Both the position numbers and the translations under genes were made by a program. Below are positions 48,985-58,117 of a stretch of 64,000 bases of DNA, piece after piece (position 1 is the first letter of the stretch; each line of letters starts with the position of its first letter). The notes below the pieces were generated by a model. It did no database searches and was not told the DNA's origin. It was given only the letters and a program-made list of their open reading frames with translations. Source of the DNA: Qipengyuania soli (GTDB taxonomy: Bacteria; Pseudomonadota; Alphaproteobacteria; Sphingomonadales; Sphingomonadaceae); contig NZ_CP064654.1 in NCBI RefSeq assembly GCF_015529805.1, positions 310,001-374,000 of the forward strand, read 5' to 3'.

Positions 48985-49036
48985 TTGACAAGCCAGACCC
49001 CCTATTGCACTAGCAATCCATTAGGGACTGGGGGTC
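48985..49036 (+). promoter_or_regulatory. Putative promoter and leader hairpin of the first TonB receptor gene
   Basis: A consensus -35 TTGACA lies at 48985-48990, with a weak -10 (cactag, 49008-49013). Overlapping it, gaccccc (48996-49002) pairs with gggggtc (49030-49036), enclosing a smaller inverted repeat attgc-acta-gcaat. The stem overlaps the presumed start region and could be an operator or leader structure. Confidence 0.42.
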
Positions 49037-49139
49037 TCTCGACAGATTCGAACTCTATGCGCCTTGGGGCGCGGGGAAATATAGTTCGGTGTCGGGCAGC
49101 AAGAATACTCCCGTTCCAGTGTCGCGAACTGGAGTAAAC

Positions 49140-52100
49140 ATGAAAAAGTTCAACGAAAAGACCTTGGCCGGTCTGGCGATTTCCGCTTCGACCCTGGCCA
49201 TTCTCGTGGCCACGCCTGCCATGGCGCAGGAAGAAGGCGATGCATGCGTCGTCGGCACCGTCAACGGCACCCTTGATGCGGACGGCAATTGCGTCGTCAT
49301 CGAAGGCACCGACGATGTGTCGACCACCGGCGCCGACGGCGCGCCCGTCGAAGGCGGCATCGTCGTCACCGGCTCGCGCATCAAGCGCGACACCTACAGC
49401 AGCGTTTCGCCTCTGCAGGTGCTGACTTCGGATACCGAAAACGAAGCCGGTCTGTTCGACCCGACTCAGATCCTGCAGCGTTCGGAAGCTGCTGCCGGCG
49501 TCCAGATCGACGCGACCTTCCAGGGCTTCGTGCTCGACAACGGCCCGGGTTCGGCAACGCTCGACCTTCGTGGCCTCGGTGCCGACCGCACCCTGCTGCT
49601 GATCAACGGCCGCCGCCTCGCCCCTGCCGGTGTGGAAGGCGCTCCGACCGCTCCTTCGATCAACCTTCTGCCCAGCACGCTGATCGACCGTTACGAACTG
49701 CTCCTCGAAGGTGCATCGTCGGTTTACGGTTCGGACGCAGTCGCGGGTGTCGGTAACGTCATTCTTCGCAAGGACTTCGACGGCCTCGAACTGACCGCTT
49801 TCGGCAACGTCAATCCGCAGGGGGGCGGCGATGACTACACCATCGGCGGTGCCTGGGGTTTCAACACCGACCGTGGCTTCTTCGGCATCGGCGCGGAATA
49901 CGACTACCGCGACGAGATCCGTCTGCGCGATCGTGACTTCTTCCGCGGTTGTACGACCAACCTCGACATCACCAACACCGGTGAAATCCGTCGTCTGACC
50001 ATCGACGACCAGGCCAACACTCTTGCTGACTCGGGTGGCACCATCACCACTTCGACCAGCGAGTGCATTCAGGACGGTTTCAACGGCCGTATCATCGTTC
50101 CGTTCAACCGCCTCGGCTCGGTCTACTATGACGAACGCACGTACGGCTCGCAGATAGGTAACTCGGGTATCCCGGGCTTCAGTGAATCGGCCTTCGGTGG
50201 CCCGATCGACGCCGACGGCGACGGCGTTCGCGACGTCGACTTCCTGCTCGGCCAGAACCTGAACGGCATCAACCCCGACCAGATCTTCCTGAGCAAGCAG
50301 AAGCGCTACAACATTCTCGCTTACGGTGAATACACCCTGCCCGGCGAAGCCAACATCACTCCGTTCTTCGAAGCGATGTACACCCGCGCCGAGATCAACA
50401 GCGACAACGAGTTCTTCGCTCAGGTCTTCCCGTATGTTCCGGACTCGAACCAGTTCAACCCCTGTAACACCAACGTTACCGGGATCGACTGCCGTTCCAG
50501 CCTGACCATTCCGGGCTCGCGCCAGGGCGGTATCGGTCCGCAGCCGGTTCGTCCGGTTTTCGCGATCACCGGCGACCGCAACAACACCGACGTGAAGCAG
50601 GAGCAGTATCGCGGTGTTCTCGGTATCCGCGGCGATCTGCCGTTCATCTCGCCGAGCTGGAGCTTCGAAACCGCACTGACCTATTCGAAGGCCATCGGCA
50701 CGTCGAACGTCCGCGGTATCCGTGAAGACAAGCTCGCCTTTGCCCTCGGCATCGACCCGACGATGGACTTCGACGGCGACGGCGTGGCCGACAACAACGG
50801 CAACGGCATCGCTGACGATTACAACTCGGGCCAGATCGTCACTAACAACGCCCTGCTGCAGTCGATTTTCGGCTACCCCGCAGCAATCGCGCCATGCGAC
50901 GCCTCGGCACTTGCAAACCCTGAACTGGCCATGCCCGACCTGCTGGACGGTTGTGTGCCCGTGAACCTGTTCGCGCCGAGCGTGCTGGGTGTCGGCATCG
51001 GCGACTTCGCATCGCAGGCCGAGCGTGACTACGTCTTCGGCAACCGCTCGTTCAAGACCACCTATGAACAGCTCGTGTGGGGCGCTTTCGCCACCGGCGA
51101 TCTCTTCGAACTGCCGGCCGGTCCGGTCGGTGCGGTGGTCGGTGTCGAGTACCGTCGCGACGAAATCAACTCGATCGCGAACTCGGTTGCAGCAGACGGC
51201 CTGTTCTTCGGCTTCTTCGCTGACAGCGGCGCTGTCGGTAGCAAGGAAACGAAGGAAGCCTATGGCGAAATCGACATTCCGCTTCAGGCCGACAAGCCCT
51301 GGGTGCAGGAACTCAACCTGAACCTTTCGGGCCGTATCACGGACGACGAATATTACGGCACCAACTACACCTACGCGGTGAAGGCTGGCTGGCGTCCGAT
51401 CGACCCGCTGCTGATCAAGTTCAGCTACGGCACCTCGTTCCGTGCTCCGAACCTGCGCGAAAACTTCCTGGGTTCGCAGACCGGCTTCAGCACCCTGTTC
51501 GATCCTTGCGCCGTTCCCGATGCTGCGTTTGACGACGTCAACGGCGTGTACGATCCGACAGGAGAAACCCGCGACGCACGTATCCTCGAGAACTGCCGTC
51601 GTGAAGGTCGCGACCCGACCACGGCCGGTCTCCTGATCGACCCGACCACCGGTCAGTCGCTCAACACGACGCAGAATACGAGTGTCGAAATCGCCCGCGG
51701 CGGTAGCCTCGATATCGATCCGGAAACGTCGCGCTCGCTGACCACCGGCTTCGCTTTCGAAGACACCATCGGTGACGGCTTCGATGTCAGCTTCGGCTTC
51801 AACTACTATGACATCAAGGTGAAGGGTTCGATCATCGCGCCGTCGGCACAGTTCATTCTGAACGACTGCTACACGCGTGAAGATGGCCAGCGCAGCCCGT
51901 TCTGTGACCGCATCACGGTTTCCTCGACGGGCCGCGAACTGGTTTCGGACGTGTTCGCCGGTTACATCAACCTCAACCAGGAAAGCGTCCGCGGCATCGA
52001 CCTGAACAGCCGCTTCCGCAAGGAAGTGAACATGTTCGGCAAGCTCGTCGACTGGACGCTGACCATGCGTGCCAACCACCTGATCGAGCGTAGCTCGCTG

Positions 52101-52625
52101 TTCGTGAACGACAACGGCCAGCGCACCTATGACGACGATGCGGGTGAAATCGGTCTGCAGAAGTGGACCGGTCGTGCGACGCTGGCGGCCGACATCGACA
52201 AGTTCCGCCTGTCCTGGACGACTCGCTACATCGGCCCGTTCGACCAGGATCCGGACGTCATCGACGAGTTCTCGGACGTGTTCGGCTACAACGCGGACGG
52301 CGAGTTCATCGGTCAGACCGGCAGCACCTGTCTCGGTGGCGGTTCGCGCGATGCGAACGGCGTTCCCGATGGTGTGGTCGCAGGCGACGGCGTCTACTGT
52401 CGCCCGGTCGGCTTCGGCAAGGAGCAGTTCCTGCACACCGCTTCGGTTTCGTATCGCAGCGACAGCCTGGAAGTCATCCTGGGCGTGAGCAACATCTTCG
52501 ATACCGCTCCGCCGCAGGTCAGCCCCTTCGCTTCGGGTATCACCGATATCTCGAACACCGCACTGGGTGCTGGTTATGACTACAACGGCCGTGAGTTCTT
52601 CATGTCGATCAACAAGAAGTTCTGA
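49140..52625 (+). CDS. TonB-dependent outer-membrane receptor (large, unknown substrate)
   Basis: 1161 residues. The signal peptide ends PAMAQ (about residue 31). A plug domain (about 75-215) with VVTGSRIKRD as probable TonB-box neighbourhood, LRGLGADRTLLLINGRRLAP and SSVYGSDAVAGV precedes a 22-strand barrel ending SINKKF. The loops are long and Asp/Asn/Gly-rich. Such receptors take up siderophores, glycans or peptides with TonB energy. The nearby S9 peptidase suggests a peptide ligand. The ATG at 49140 has a Shine-Dalgarno (ggag) seven bases upstream. Confidence 0.94.
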   Translation: MKKFNEKTLAGLAISASTLAILVATPAMAQEEGDACVVGTVNGTLDADGNCVVIEGTDDVSTTGADGAPVEGGIVVTGSRIKRDTYSSVSPLQVLTSDTENEAGLFDPTQILQRSEAAAGVQIDATFQGFVLDNGPGSATLDLRGLGADRTLLLINGRRLAPAGVEGAPTAPSINLLPSTLIDRYELLLEGASSVYGSDAVAGVGNVILRKDFDGLELTAFGNVNPQGGGDDYTIGGAWGFNTDRGFFGIGAEYDYRDEIRLRDRDFFRGCTTNLDITNTGEIRRLTIDDQANTLADSGGTITTSTSECIQDGFNGRIIVPFNRLGSVYYDERTYGSQIGNSGIPGFSESAFGGPIDADGDGVRDVDFLLGQNLNGINPDQIFLSKQKRYNILAYGEYTLPGEANITPFFEAMYTRAEINSDNEFFAQVFPYVPDSNQFNPCNTNVTGIDCRSSLTIPGSRQGGIGPQPVRPVFAITGDRNNTDVKQEQYRGVLGIRGDLPFISPSWSFETALTYSKAIGTSNVRGIREDKLAFALGIDPTMDFDGDGVADNNGNGIADDYNSGQIVTNNALLQSIFGYPAAIAPCDASALANPELAMPDLLDGCVPVNLFAPSVLGVGIGDFASQAERDYVFGNRSFKTTYEQLVWGAFATGDLFELPAGPVGAVVGVEYRRDEINSIANSVAADGLFFGFFADSGAVGSKETKEAYGEIDIPLQADKPWVQELNLNLSGRITDDEYYGTNYTYAVKAGWRPIDPLLIKFSYGTSFRAPNLRENFLGSQTGFSTLFDPCAVPDAAFDDVNGVYDPTGETRDARILENCRREGRDPTTAGLLIDPTTGQSLNTTQNTSVEIARGGSLDIDPETSRSLTTGFAFEDTIGDGFDVSFGFNYYDIKVKGSIIAPSAQFILNDCYTREDGQRSPFCDRITVSSTGRELVSDVFAGYINLNQESVRGIDLNSRFRKEVNMFGKLVDWTLTMRANHLIERSSLFVNDNGQRTYDDDAGEIGLQKWTGRATLAADIDKFRLSWTTRYIGPFDQDPDVIDEFSDVFGYNADGEFIGQTGSTCLGGGSRDANGVPDGVVAGDGVYCRPVGFGKEQFLHTASVSYRSDSLEVILGVSNIFDTAPPQVSPFASGITDISNTALGAGYDYNGREFFMSINKKF

Positions 52626-52655
52626 CGACGTTCATATACCAGTCTGAATAAGAAA

Positions 52656-52690
52656 AGCGGCCTCGGGCATTTGTCCCGGGGCCGCTTTTT
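52656..52690 (+). terminator. Rho-independent terminator after the first TonB receptor
   Basis: A 12-bp stem (agcggcctcggg / cccggggccgct, one G-U pair) is followed by five Ts. Confidence 0.92.
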
Positions 52691-52729
52691 CATTATGGTT
52701 GCGGGACTGGATTCGGGAGAATTATCATT

Positions 52730-54727
52730 ATGAAAGCGTATCGTACGGCCCTGCGCAGCGCGCTGGCCGGAGCCCTCCTCCTGTCGACCGCGCCGCTGGC
52801 GGTCCAGGCGCAGGCGCCCACTGTTCCCATCGATGTCTGGGCCCTTCGTGAAGTCGTGACTTCCGTGTCGGTGTCGCCCGATGGACAGCACATCCTCGTT
52901 CTCAAGACCGAGAGCAAGGAGGGCGATTACGTCATGGAGATCTACAAGTCGGACGACCTCTCCAAGCCGTGGCGCCGTCTCAATGCCGACCCGATGGAGA
53001 TCATCGGCGCGCGGTGGGTGAACGACAATTACATTTTCGGTACGGCCTGGGAGGTGGTGCGCAAGTCGGTCTCTCGTCCCGAAGACGACGTGCGCGGTTA
53101 CAAGTCGTTCTCCTATTCGCTGGCCGACAATAAGTTCTCGAGCAGCGAGGGCAATCTCAATGTCGTGAACCTGCTGCGAGACGAACCCAACCATATCCTC
53201 GTTTCCTCGGGCCGCTCGGTCCAGTCAGGCGACGCCGTCGATCCGTTCGAGGCATTCCGCCCGCGCGCCTATTACCGCTACAACCTCGAAACCGGCGCCA
53301 AGGAACTGCTATACAAGGGCAACGACAAATTCCCCACGGCGGTTTTCGACAATCAGGGCAACCCGCGTTTCACCTCGTCGGTCGAGCCGGGTAGCCATCT
53401 GCAGAAGTTCTACTACCGCCTGCCGGGCGAGGGCAGCTGGACCGAGTATTCGACCAGCTACGACCTCGATTCCCACGACAACCTCTACCGCGTGCTGAGC
53501 GGTTTCCAGGGTCTGGTCGGTTTCAAGGACGAAGATCCCACCGTCGGCTACATGCTGGACACTGCGGAGGGAGACAAGGCCGCGCTGTGGGAGTTCGATT
53601 TCAAGACCGGCAAGATTGGCCAGAAGCTGTTCGAAGCCCCCAATTCCGACGTGATCGGCATCCAGACCAGTTCGATGAGCTGGGCGGGTGACAACCACCT
53701 GACTGCCGCGCTTTACCCGGGCGAAATGCTCGAACGCCACTGGTTCGATCCGAAGGAACAGGCGCTCTACGACGCCTTGTCGAAGCAAATCCCCGAGGCC
53801 TGGCAGGTCTGGATCACCAGCCGTTCGCGCGATGGCAACACGATGATCGTGAACAACGCCGGCCCGAAGGACCCGGGTTCGTTCTGGCTCGTCCGCAACG
53901 GCCGCATGAGCAAGCTGGGCAGCACCAATCCGCTGCTCCGCCCCGAACAGTTGGCCGATGTCCAGTTCATCAACTACAAGGCTCGCGACGGCCGCACGAT
54001 CCCGGCCTATCTTACCGTGCCGCAGGGCAAGGGCCCGTTCCCGCTGGTGGTCCTGCCTCATGGCGGGCCGCACGTGAACGAGATCGTTACCTATGACGAG
54101 TGGAGCCAGTTCCTCGCCAACCAGGGATACATGGTGCTGCAGCCGCAGTACCGTATCTCGACCGGCTGGGGTAAGTCGCACTTCGATGCCGGCTATGGCG
54201 AACACGGCGGAAAGATGCAGGATGACCTCGATGACGGCGCGCTGGCGCTGGTCACACAGGGTCTGGTCGACCGCAACCGCATCGCGATGTTCGGCTGGTC
54301 GTACGGCGGCTATGCCGCGCTTGCATCGACCACGCGCGATCCGCAGATCTACCAGTGCGCCATTGCCGGTGCAGCCGTTGCGGACCCTGAAAAGGTCTAC
54401 AACCTGCGCCGCAATCCCTACAGCCCCAAGGCGCTGGACGAATGGGAGAAGCGTCGCGGTACGATCGGGATCAACCCGATCAAGGAAGTGGCGAAGTCCA
54501 ACATCCCCTTGCTCATGATCCACGGCGACGTCGACCGGCGCGTCCTGTACTTCAACTACAAGGACTACGAGAAGGCGATGGAGAAGGCGGGCAAGACCAA
54601 TGCCCAGTTCGTGACCCTCAAGGGTGCGGACCACTTCTACAATACGCTGATGTACAATCACCAGACGCAGCTGTTCACCACCATGCGTGACTTCCTGGCC
54701 AAGGATTGCGGTCCCGGCGGGCTCTAA
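52730..54727 (+). CDS. S9 family (prolyl oligopeptidase-type) secreted serine peptidase
   Basis: 665 residues with a signal peptide ending AVQAQA (about 27). An N-terminal seven-bladed propeller (about 35-400) precedes an alpha/beta hydrolase domain with GWSYGGY (Ser524), acidic residue in IHGDVDRRV and His in KGADHFYN. These enzymes cleave small peptides; some relatives next to TonB receptors open lasso-peptide isopeptide bonds. It follows the TonB receptor across a terminator and is itself followed by one. Confidence 0.92.
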   Translation: MKAYRTALRSALAGALLLSTAPLAVQAQAPTVPIDVWALREVVTSVSVSPDGQHILVLKTESKEGDYVMEIYKSDDLSKPWRRLNADPMEIIGARWVNDNYIFGTAWEVVRKSVSRPEDDVRGYKSFSYSLADNKFSSSEGNLNVVNLLRDEPNHILVSSGRSVQSGDAVDPFEAFRPRAYYRYNLETGAKELLYKGNDKFPTAVFDNQGNPRFTSSVEPGSHLQKFYYRLPGEGSWTEYSTSYDLDSHDNLYRVLSGFQGLVGFKDEDPTVGYMLDTAEGDKAALWEFDFKTGKIGQKLFEAPNSDVIGIQTSSMSWAGDNHLTAALYPGEMLERHWFDPKEQALYDALSKQIPEAWQVWITSRSRDGNTMIVNNAGPKDPGSFWLVRNGRMSKLGSTNPLLRPEQLADVQFINYKARDGRTIPAYLTVPQGKGPFPLVVLPHGGPHVNEIVTYDEWSQFLANQGYMVLQPQYRISTGWGKSHFDAGYGEHGGKMQDDLDDGALALVTQGLVDRNRIAMFGWSYGGYAALASTTRDPQIYQCAIAGAAVADPEKVYNLRRNPYSPKALDEWEKRRGTIGINPIKEVAKSNIPLLMIHGDVDRRVLYFNYKDYEKAMEKAGKTNAQFVTLKGADHFYNTLMYNHQTQLFTTMRDFLAKDCGPGGL

Positions 54728-54746
54728 GCGGATCGCCAGAACGAGA

Positions 54747-54786
54747 AAGGCCGGCCCGGTAAATTACCGTGGCTGGCCTTTTCTTT
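54747..54786 (+). terminator. Rho-independent terminator after the S9 peptidase
   Basis: A stem of about 10 bp (aaggccggcc / tggctggcctt, with a bulge) is followed by ttttcttt. It may also act for the converging minus-strand gene. Confidence 0.8.
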
Positions 54787-54826
54787 CCGGGCGATGTTTC
54801 GGCAACGCCCCACGTTTGATGCTGAC

Positions 54827-55384
54827 CTAGCGCACGCGGACGGCCTTGACCCCGCCCTGGTCGTTGATCCTGATGAAATAGGAAGAAAGGGCCGCGTTCT
54901 TGATCAGGAGCTTGTCTCCGGACTTGGGCTCGAGAAGACGACGAGGGACCTGGTCGATCCGCCAAACGGCACCCTCGGCAGTGCGAATGGTGTAACCGGT
55001 GCCATGCGAGCCAGAGACCGATGCGATGGTCGTCTCGAGCTCCTGGATTTCCTCTTCGTCCTTCCCTTCCTTGTCCTTCTTCCCGAAGATGCCGAAGTCC
55101 GGCAGCGAGAAGCCGAACAGCTTGCGCCGCGTCTTGCGTACCTCTTCCCGATCGACGATCTTCAACTCGCCCTTTTCCGTCGCACCCACGATCGCTGCGG
55201 CTGCCGCGTCGAAACACGCGAGACGGGCAGTTGGATCGGCCTCCCCCTGGCACGCCTTGATCGACTGGATGTGGACGTTCGTAGAATCCGCCTCCTGCGC
55301 CACAGCCGATGCAGGCAGGCATGTTGCGACAAGACTGGCCGCGACGAGATAGCTCATCCGGCGGTTCAATTCGTAAGGGACCAT
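54827..55384 (-). CDS. Hypothetical exported protein with RLxCFD motif
   Basis: 185 residues from the ATG at 55384 (Shine-Dalgarno gagagg). The signal peptide ends SAVAQE (about 30). Early in the mature part is C...DPTARLACFDAA, a two-cysteine motif seen in several periplasmic families (for example VasI-type). A Lys/Glu-rich stretch (about 100-112) leads to a small beta-rich domain (YTIRTAEGAVWRIDQ). An ATG at 55357 is an alternative start. It diverges from the small paralogue pair. Confidence 0.75.
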   Translation of the reverse strand: MVPYELNRRMSYLVAASLVATCLPASAVAQEADSTNVHIQSIKACQGEADPTARLACFDAAAAAIVGATEKGELKIVDREEVRKTRRKLFGFSLPDFGIFGKKDKEGKDEEEIQELETTIASVSGSHGTGYTIRTAEGAVWRIDQVPRRLLEPKSGDKLLIKNAALSSYFIRINDQGGVKAVRVR

Positions 55385-55534
55385 TCACCTCTCCCGGCGC
55401 AAGTTCGGGCTCCACAATATCCCGCAGGTCGCGGATTTGAAATAGCGAGCTGGTATGTCGCCAACGGATTCGACCTCGTCCAGCAAATGACGTATGTTGA
55501 AAATCAATAGTCTATTTATTCGAAGGATTACCCG

Positions 55535-55828
55535 ATGTCGTTCCGAAGCCTTGCATTGACAGCTGCTCTTTTGACTTTTGCCCCCGCCAATCTTGCCGCT
55601 CAGACGAGTGGTGCCGGTGGCGAGGAAGCTACTGCAAAGTCGATTATCGTCGAAGGTCAGCAGGAAGACCCGCAGCAGGACAAGATCGTCTGCAAGACGG
55701 TCAAGGTGATCGGTTCGCGCGTCAACACGGGCAAGGAATGCAAGAGCCGCCGTCAATGGACTGCCGAGAAGGCGCAGAACCGCCAGGATCTCGAGAAGAT
55801 CCAGTCTTCTCGCTGGAAGAGCAATTGA
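55535..55828 (+). CDS. Small secreted two-cysteine protein (paralogue 1)
   Basis: 97 residues with a signal peptide ending NLAAQ (about 22). The core motif is IVCKTVKVIGSRVNTGKEC, i.e. Cys-x6-Gly-Ser-Arg-Val-x-Thr-x3-Cys-Lys, then a charged helix with a conserved Trp (RRQW). The next gene encodes a protein with the same motif and spacing. Function unknown; similar proteins seem common in Sphingomonadales. A Shine-Dalgarno (aagga) precedes the ATG. Confidence 0.78.
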   Translation: MSFRSLALTAALLTFAPANLAAQTSGAGGEEATAKSIIVEGQQEDPQQDKIVCKTVKVIGSRVNTGKECKSRRQWTAEKAQNRQDLEKIQSSRWKSN

Positions 55829-55893
55829 TCGCGATATTGCCCTAGTACGTTCGTCCTGTGGGCATTGCCCCCGGCCTGAGAGGAGTTGGAAAG

Positions 55894-56202
55894 ATGCGTG
55901 GAATCAACCTGCTTGGGCTGGCCGTGCCGCTCATCGTGTCGGTGGCTCCGGTCGCTGCCTTCGCTCAGGCCGCAGAGACGAAGCCCAATGCAGTGGCCAA
56001 GGCCTCGGACGTCGCCAGCGAAGAAACGATAATCGCCGGCCCGAACGAGGAAGAGGTGATCTGCAAGCGCGATAAACCCACCGGTACCCGTGTGGCCACG
56101 AAGCGCGTCTGCAAGACCGCCCGTCTCTGGAACCTTGAACGGATCGAGATGCGCCGCACGGTCGAGCGCGGCCAGAACGAACGGATGAAAGAAGGCAATT
56201 GA
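55894..56202 (+). CDS. Small secreted two-cysteine protein (paralogue 2)
   Basis: 102 residues from the ATG at 55894 (Shine-Dalgarno gagg). Signal peptide ends AFAQA (about 27). The motif VICKRDKPTGTRVATKRVC has the same 15-residue gap between cysteines as paralogue 1, followed by a charged Trp-containing helix (ARLWNLERIEMRR). Together they look like a tandem duplication; the two cysteines probably form a disulfide. A 7-bp hairpin (cctgagc / gctcagg) lies at 56203-56219 by the convergent stops. Confidence 0.78.
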   Translation: MRGINLLGLAVPLIVSVAPVAAFAQAAETKPNAVAKASDVASEETIIAGPNEEEVICKRDKPTGTRVATKRVCKTARLWNLERIEMRRTVERGQNERMKEGN

Positions 56203-56214
56203 CCTGAGCGAGGC

Positions 56215-58101
56215 TCAGGCAGCTTCGCCTTCTTCTTCGACCGGATAGCCCATCCGCTCTGCCCAAGGGTGCAATATCGGCATGACGCCCCGCAGGTGGG
56301 GGGCATAGCGCCGCCAGCGGTAGCTGGCCCGCGTGTACAACTCTTCACCGATCTGGGAGTAGCTGGCCGTGCGCACATGCCCGCGGCTTTTCGCCGTTGT
56401 GGTGTGATCGAGCATTCGCTCGGTCACTTCCAATCCAAGCCATTCGGCAATCGGCTGGAGTTCGTTTTCGGTGTCGACCACCAGGCGTTCGTAACGCACC
56501 GCTCGCCAGTCGACGTCGAACAGCTCCAGGCCGCGATGCCACGACTGCCACACGGCATCGTAGGTCTTTGCCGCCTCGTCGAGATCGGTGAAGCTGCGCA
56601 TCCCAAGGTTCAGCGTGAAATTGGCCATGAAGCAGCTCAAGACCACGTCGTAAGGGTGCCGTTCGGCAAGGATGAACTTCGCGCTTGGGAACAATCGCTT
56701 GATCAGCGGGATGCGCTGCATGTTGAGTGGATGCTTGTCGAGCAGCCAGCGGCTGTCGTCCCACCCGTTGTCGCGCGCGATGGCGAAATACATGTCGCGC
56801 AGTTCGGCGATACGCTCGGGCGTCAGCGTGGCGATATCCTCGTTCATCGTATGACGGACCAGGCGCGGGATCATGGGCTTTTCCTCGAGCACGCTGAGTG
56901 CAGGATGGCCCATCAGCATGGTGTCGAGCAGGGTTGTGCCCGAACGCGGGAAGCCGACGAGGAATACCGGGTCACGATATTCCTTGCCCGGTGAATCGGG
57001 TGTCCAGCTCGCTCGCCATTCGGGGGTCCAAAGGGCCAAATCGGCCTCAACCCGCTGGCGGTAGGTCTTGCCTACGTGTGGGCGAGCCTTGGCCACTGCC
57101 GCCTCGTTCATCCTTTCAAAGGCAGCGAACGCCTTGTCGGCAAGGTTCTGGCGATCCGCCACACCACCGACCAGTTGCCAGCGGCGCATGGGCAGGACGG
57201 TTTCGGGAATCGCATCTGCATAGCGGGCGGCAGCTTCGAAATCGCCTGCGCGACGGGCCTGCCAGGCAAAGAGGAATGATGCTTCGGGAGGTGCCGATTC
57301 CTTGTCGAGGCCTGCAACGAGAGCATCGAGATCCTCGATCCGGTTCAGCTTTTCCAGCAACATGCCGTATTCGATATGCGCTTCGCCGAAGCCGTCGAGG
57401 CGCGAAATGGCGTCGCGGTAGACCTCCATCGACTTGTCCAGATCATCGACCTGGGCGTAAGCCATGCCCAGATCGGTCAGGACCCTGACATTGTCGGGCT
57501 CGATTGCCCGTGCATCTTCCAGCACCTTGACCCGCGGAGGGCCCCGTTCAGCCTCGCGCAGCACTTCGGCTAGGTTGAGGTAGATCGGCACTTCGACGGG
57601 CGCGAGCGTGATGGCTTGCTCGAACGCGGTGATAGCTTCTTCGACTTCCCCGAGCTCGGCATAGATGTTGCCGAGGTTGTTGAGCGCAGCGAGATCGTTG
57701 GGGTCCGCTTCGATCGCACGGCGGTAAGCGGCCAACGCCTCTTGGTACCGGCCACGCTTCTGTTCGATGTAGCCCTCGATGCGCGCAAGTGGAGCGTCGG
57801 TCGATCCAGCGGCGATGGCCAGTGCGCCGTCATCATCACCCGACTGCACGAGCGCCGCTGCCAGATTGTTCCGGCTGGCCCTGTCTGCCGGGTTGAGCTG
57901 CACCAGTTCGCGCAGGTAGGGGATTGCCCTGTCGAATGCCTCGATATGCAAGGCAGCAAGGCTTCCTATCGCAAGAAACGGACCCCGTTCGAGCGCAGAG
58001 GGCAAAGCCTGCTCGATCAGCTGCAGAGCGCCCGCGGGGTTCCCGCTGCGCAGCATCTGCATGGCCTGCATCAATTCCTGGGGCGGGGGTGGGAGATTCA
58101 T
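56215..58101 (-). CDS. TPR-domain sulfotransferase
   Basis: 628 residues. Residues about 8-280 are tandem TPR helices (several A-x-Y-x3-I-x3-P-x5-L type repeats). From about 375 a sulfotransferase domain begins with the PAPS 5'-phosphosulfate loop GFPRSGTTLLD, then ERHPYDVVLSCF (3'-phosphate contacts) and YERLVVDTENELQPI. It would transfer sulfate from PAPS to an acceptor; bacterial TPR sulfotransferases with known targets are few. No signal peptide. It is transcribed 16 bases after the TPR-2OG oxygenase. The ATG at 58101 is chosen over an in-frame upstream extension. Confidence 0.87.
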   Translation of the reverse strand: MNLPPPPQELMQAMQMLRSGNPAGALQLIEQALPSALERGPFLAIGSLAALHIEAFDRAIPYLRELVQLNPADRASRNNLAAALVQSGDDDGALAIAAGSTDAPLARIEGYIEQKRGRYQEALAAYRRAIEADPNDLAALNNLGNIYAELGEVEEAITAFEQAITLAPVEVPIYLNLAEVLREAERGPPRVKVLEDARAIEPDNVRVLTDLGMAYAQVDDLDKSMEVYRDAISRLDGFGEAHIEYGMLLEKLNRIEDLDALVAGLDKESAPPEASFLFAWQARRAGDFEAAARYADAIPETVLPMRRWQLVGGVADRQNLADKAFAAFERMNEAAVAKARPHVGKTYRQRVEADLALWTPEWRASWTPDSPGKEYRDPVFLVGFPRSGTTLLDTMLMGHPALSVLEEKPMIPRLVRHTMNEDIATLTPERIAELRDMYFAIARDNGWDDSRWLLDKHPLNMQRIPLIKRLFPSAKFILAERHPYDVVLSCFMANFTLNLGMRSFTDLDEAAKTYDAVWQSWHRGLELFDVDWRAVRYERLVVDTENELQPIAEWLGLEVTERMLDHTTTAKSRGHVRTASYSQIGEELYTRASYRWRRYAPHLRGVMPILHPWAERMGYPVEEEGEAA

Positions 58102-58117
58102 TTTGGGTCGTATCCGG

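Noticed and set aside
49002..52436. Very long antisense frame (1144 codons) opposite the first TonB receptor
   Set aside because: High-GC coding bias makes long antisense frames; the receptor on the other strand has a signal peptide, plug and barrel motifs.
49140..56202. Complete lasso peptide biosynthesis cluster
   Set aside because: No precursor with an RiPP leader and no B or C enzymes; the small genes nearby encode signal-peptide proteins.
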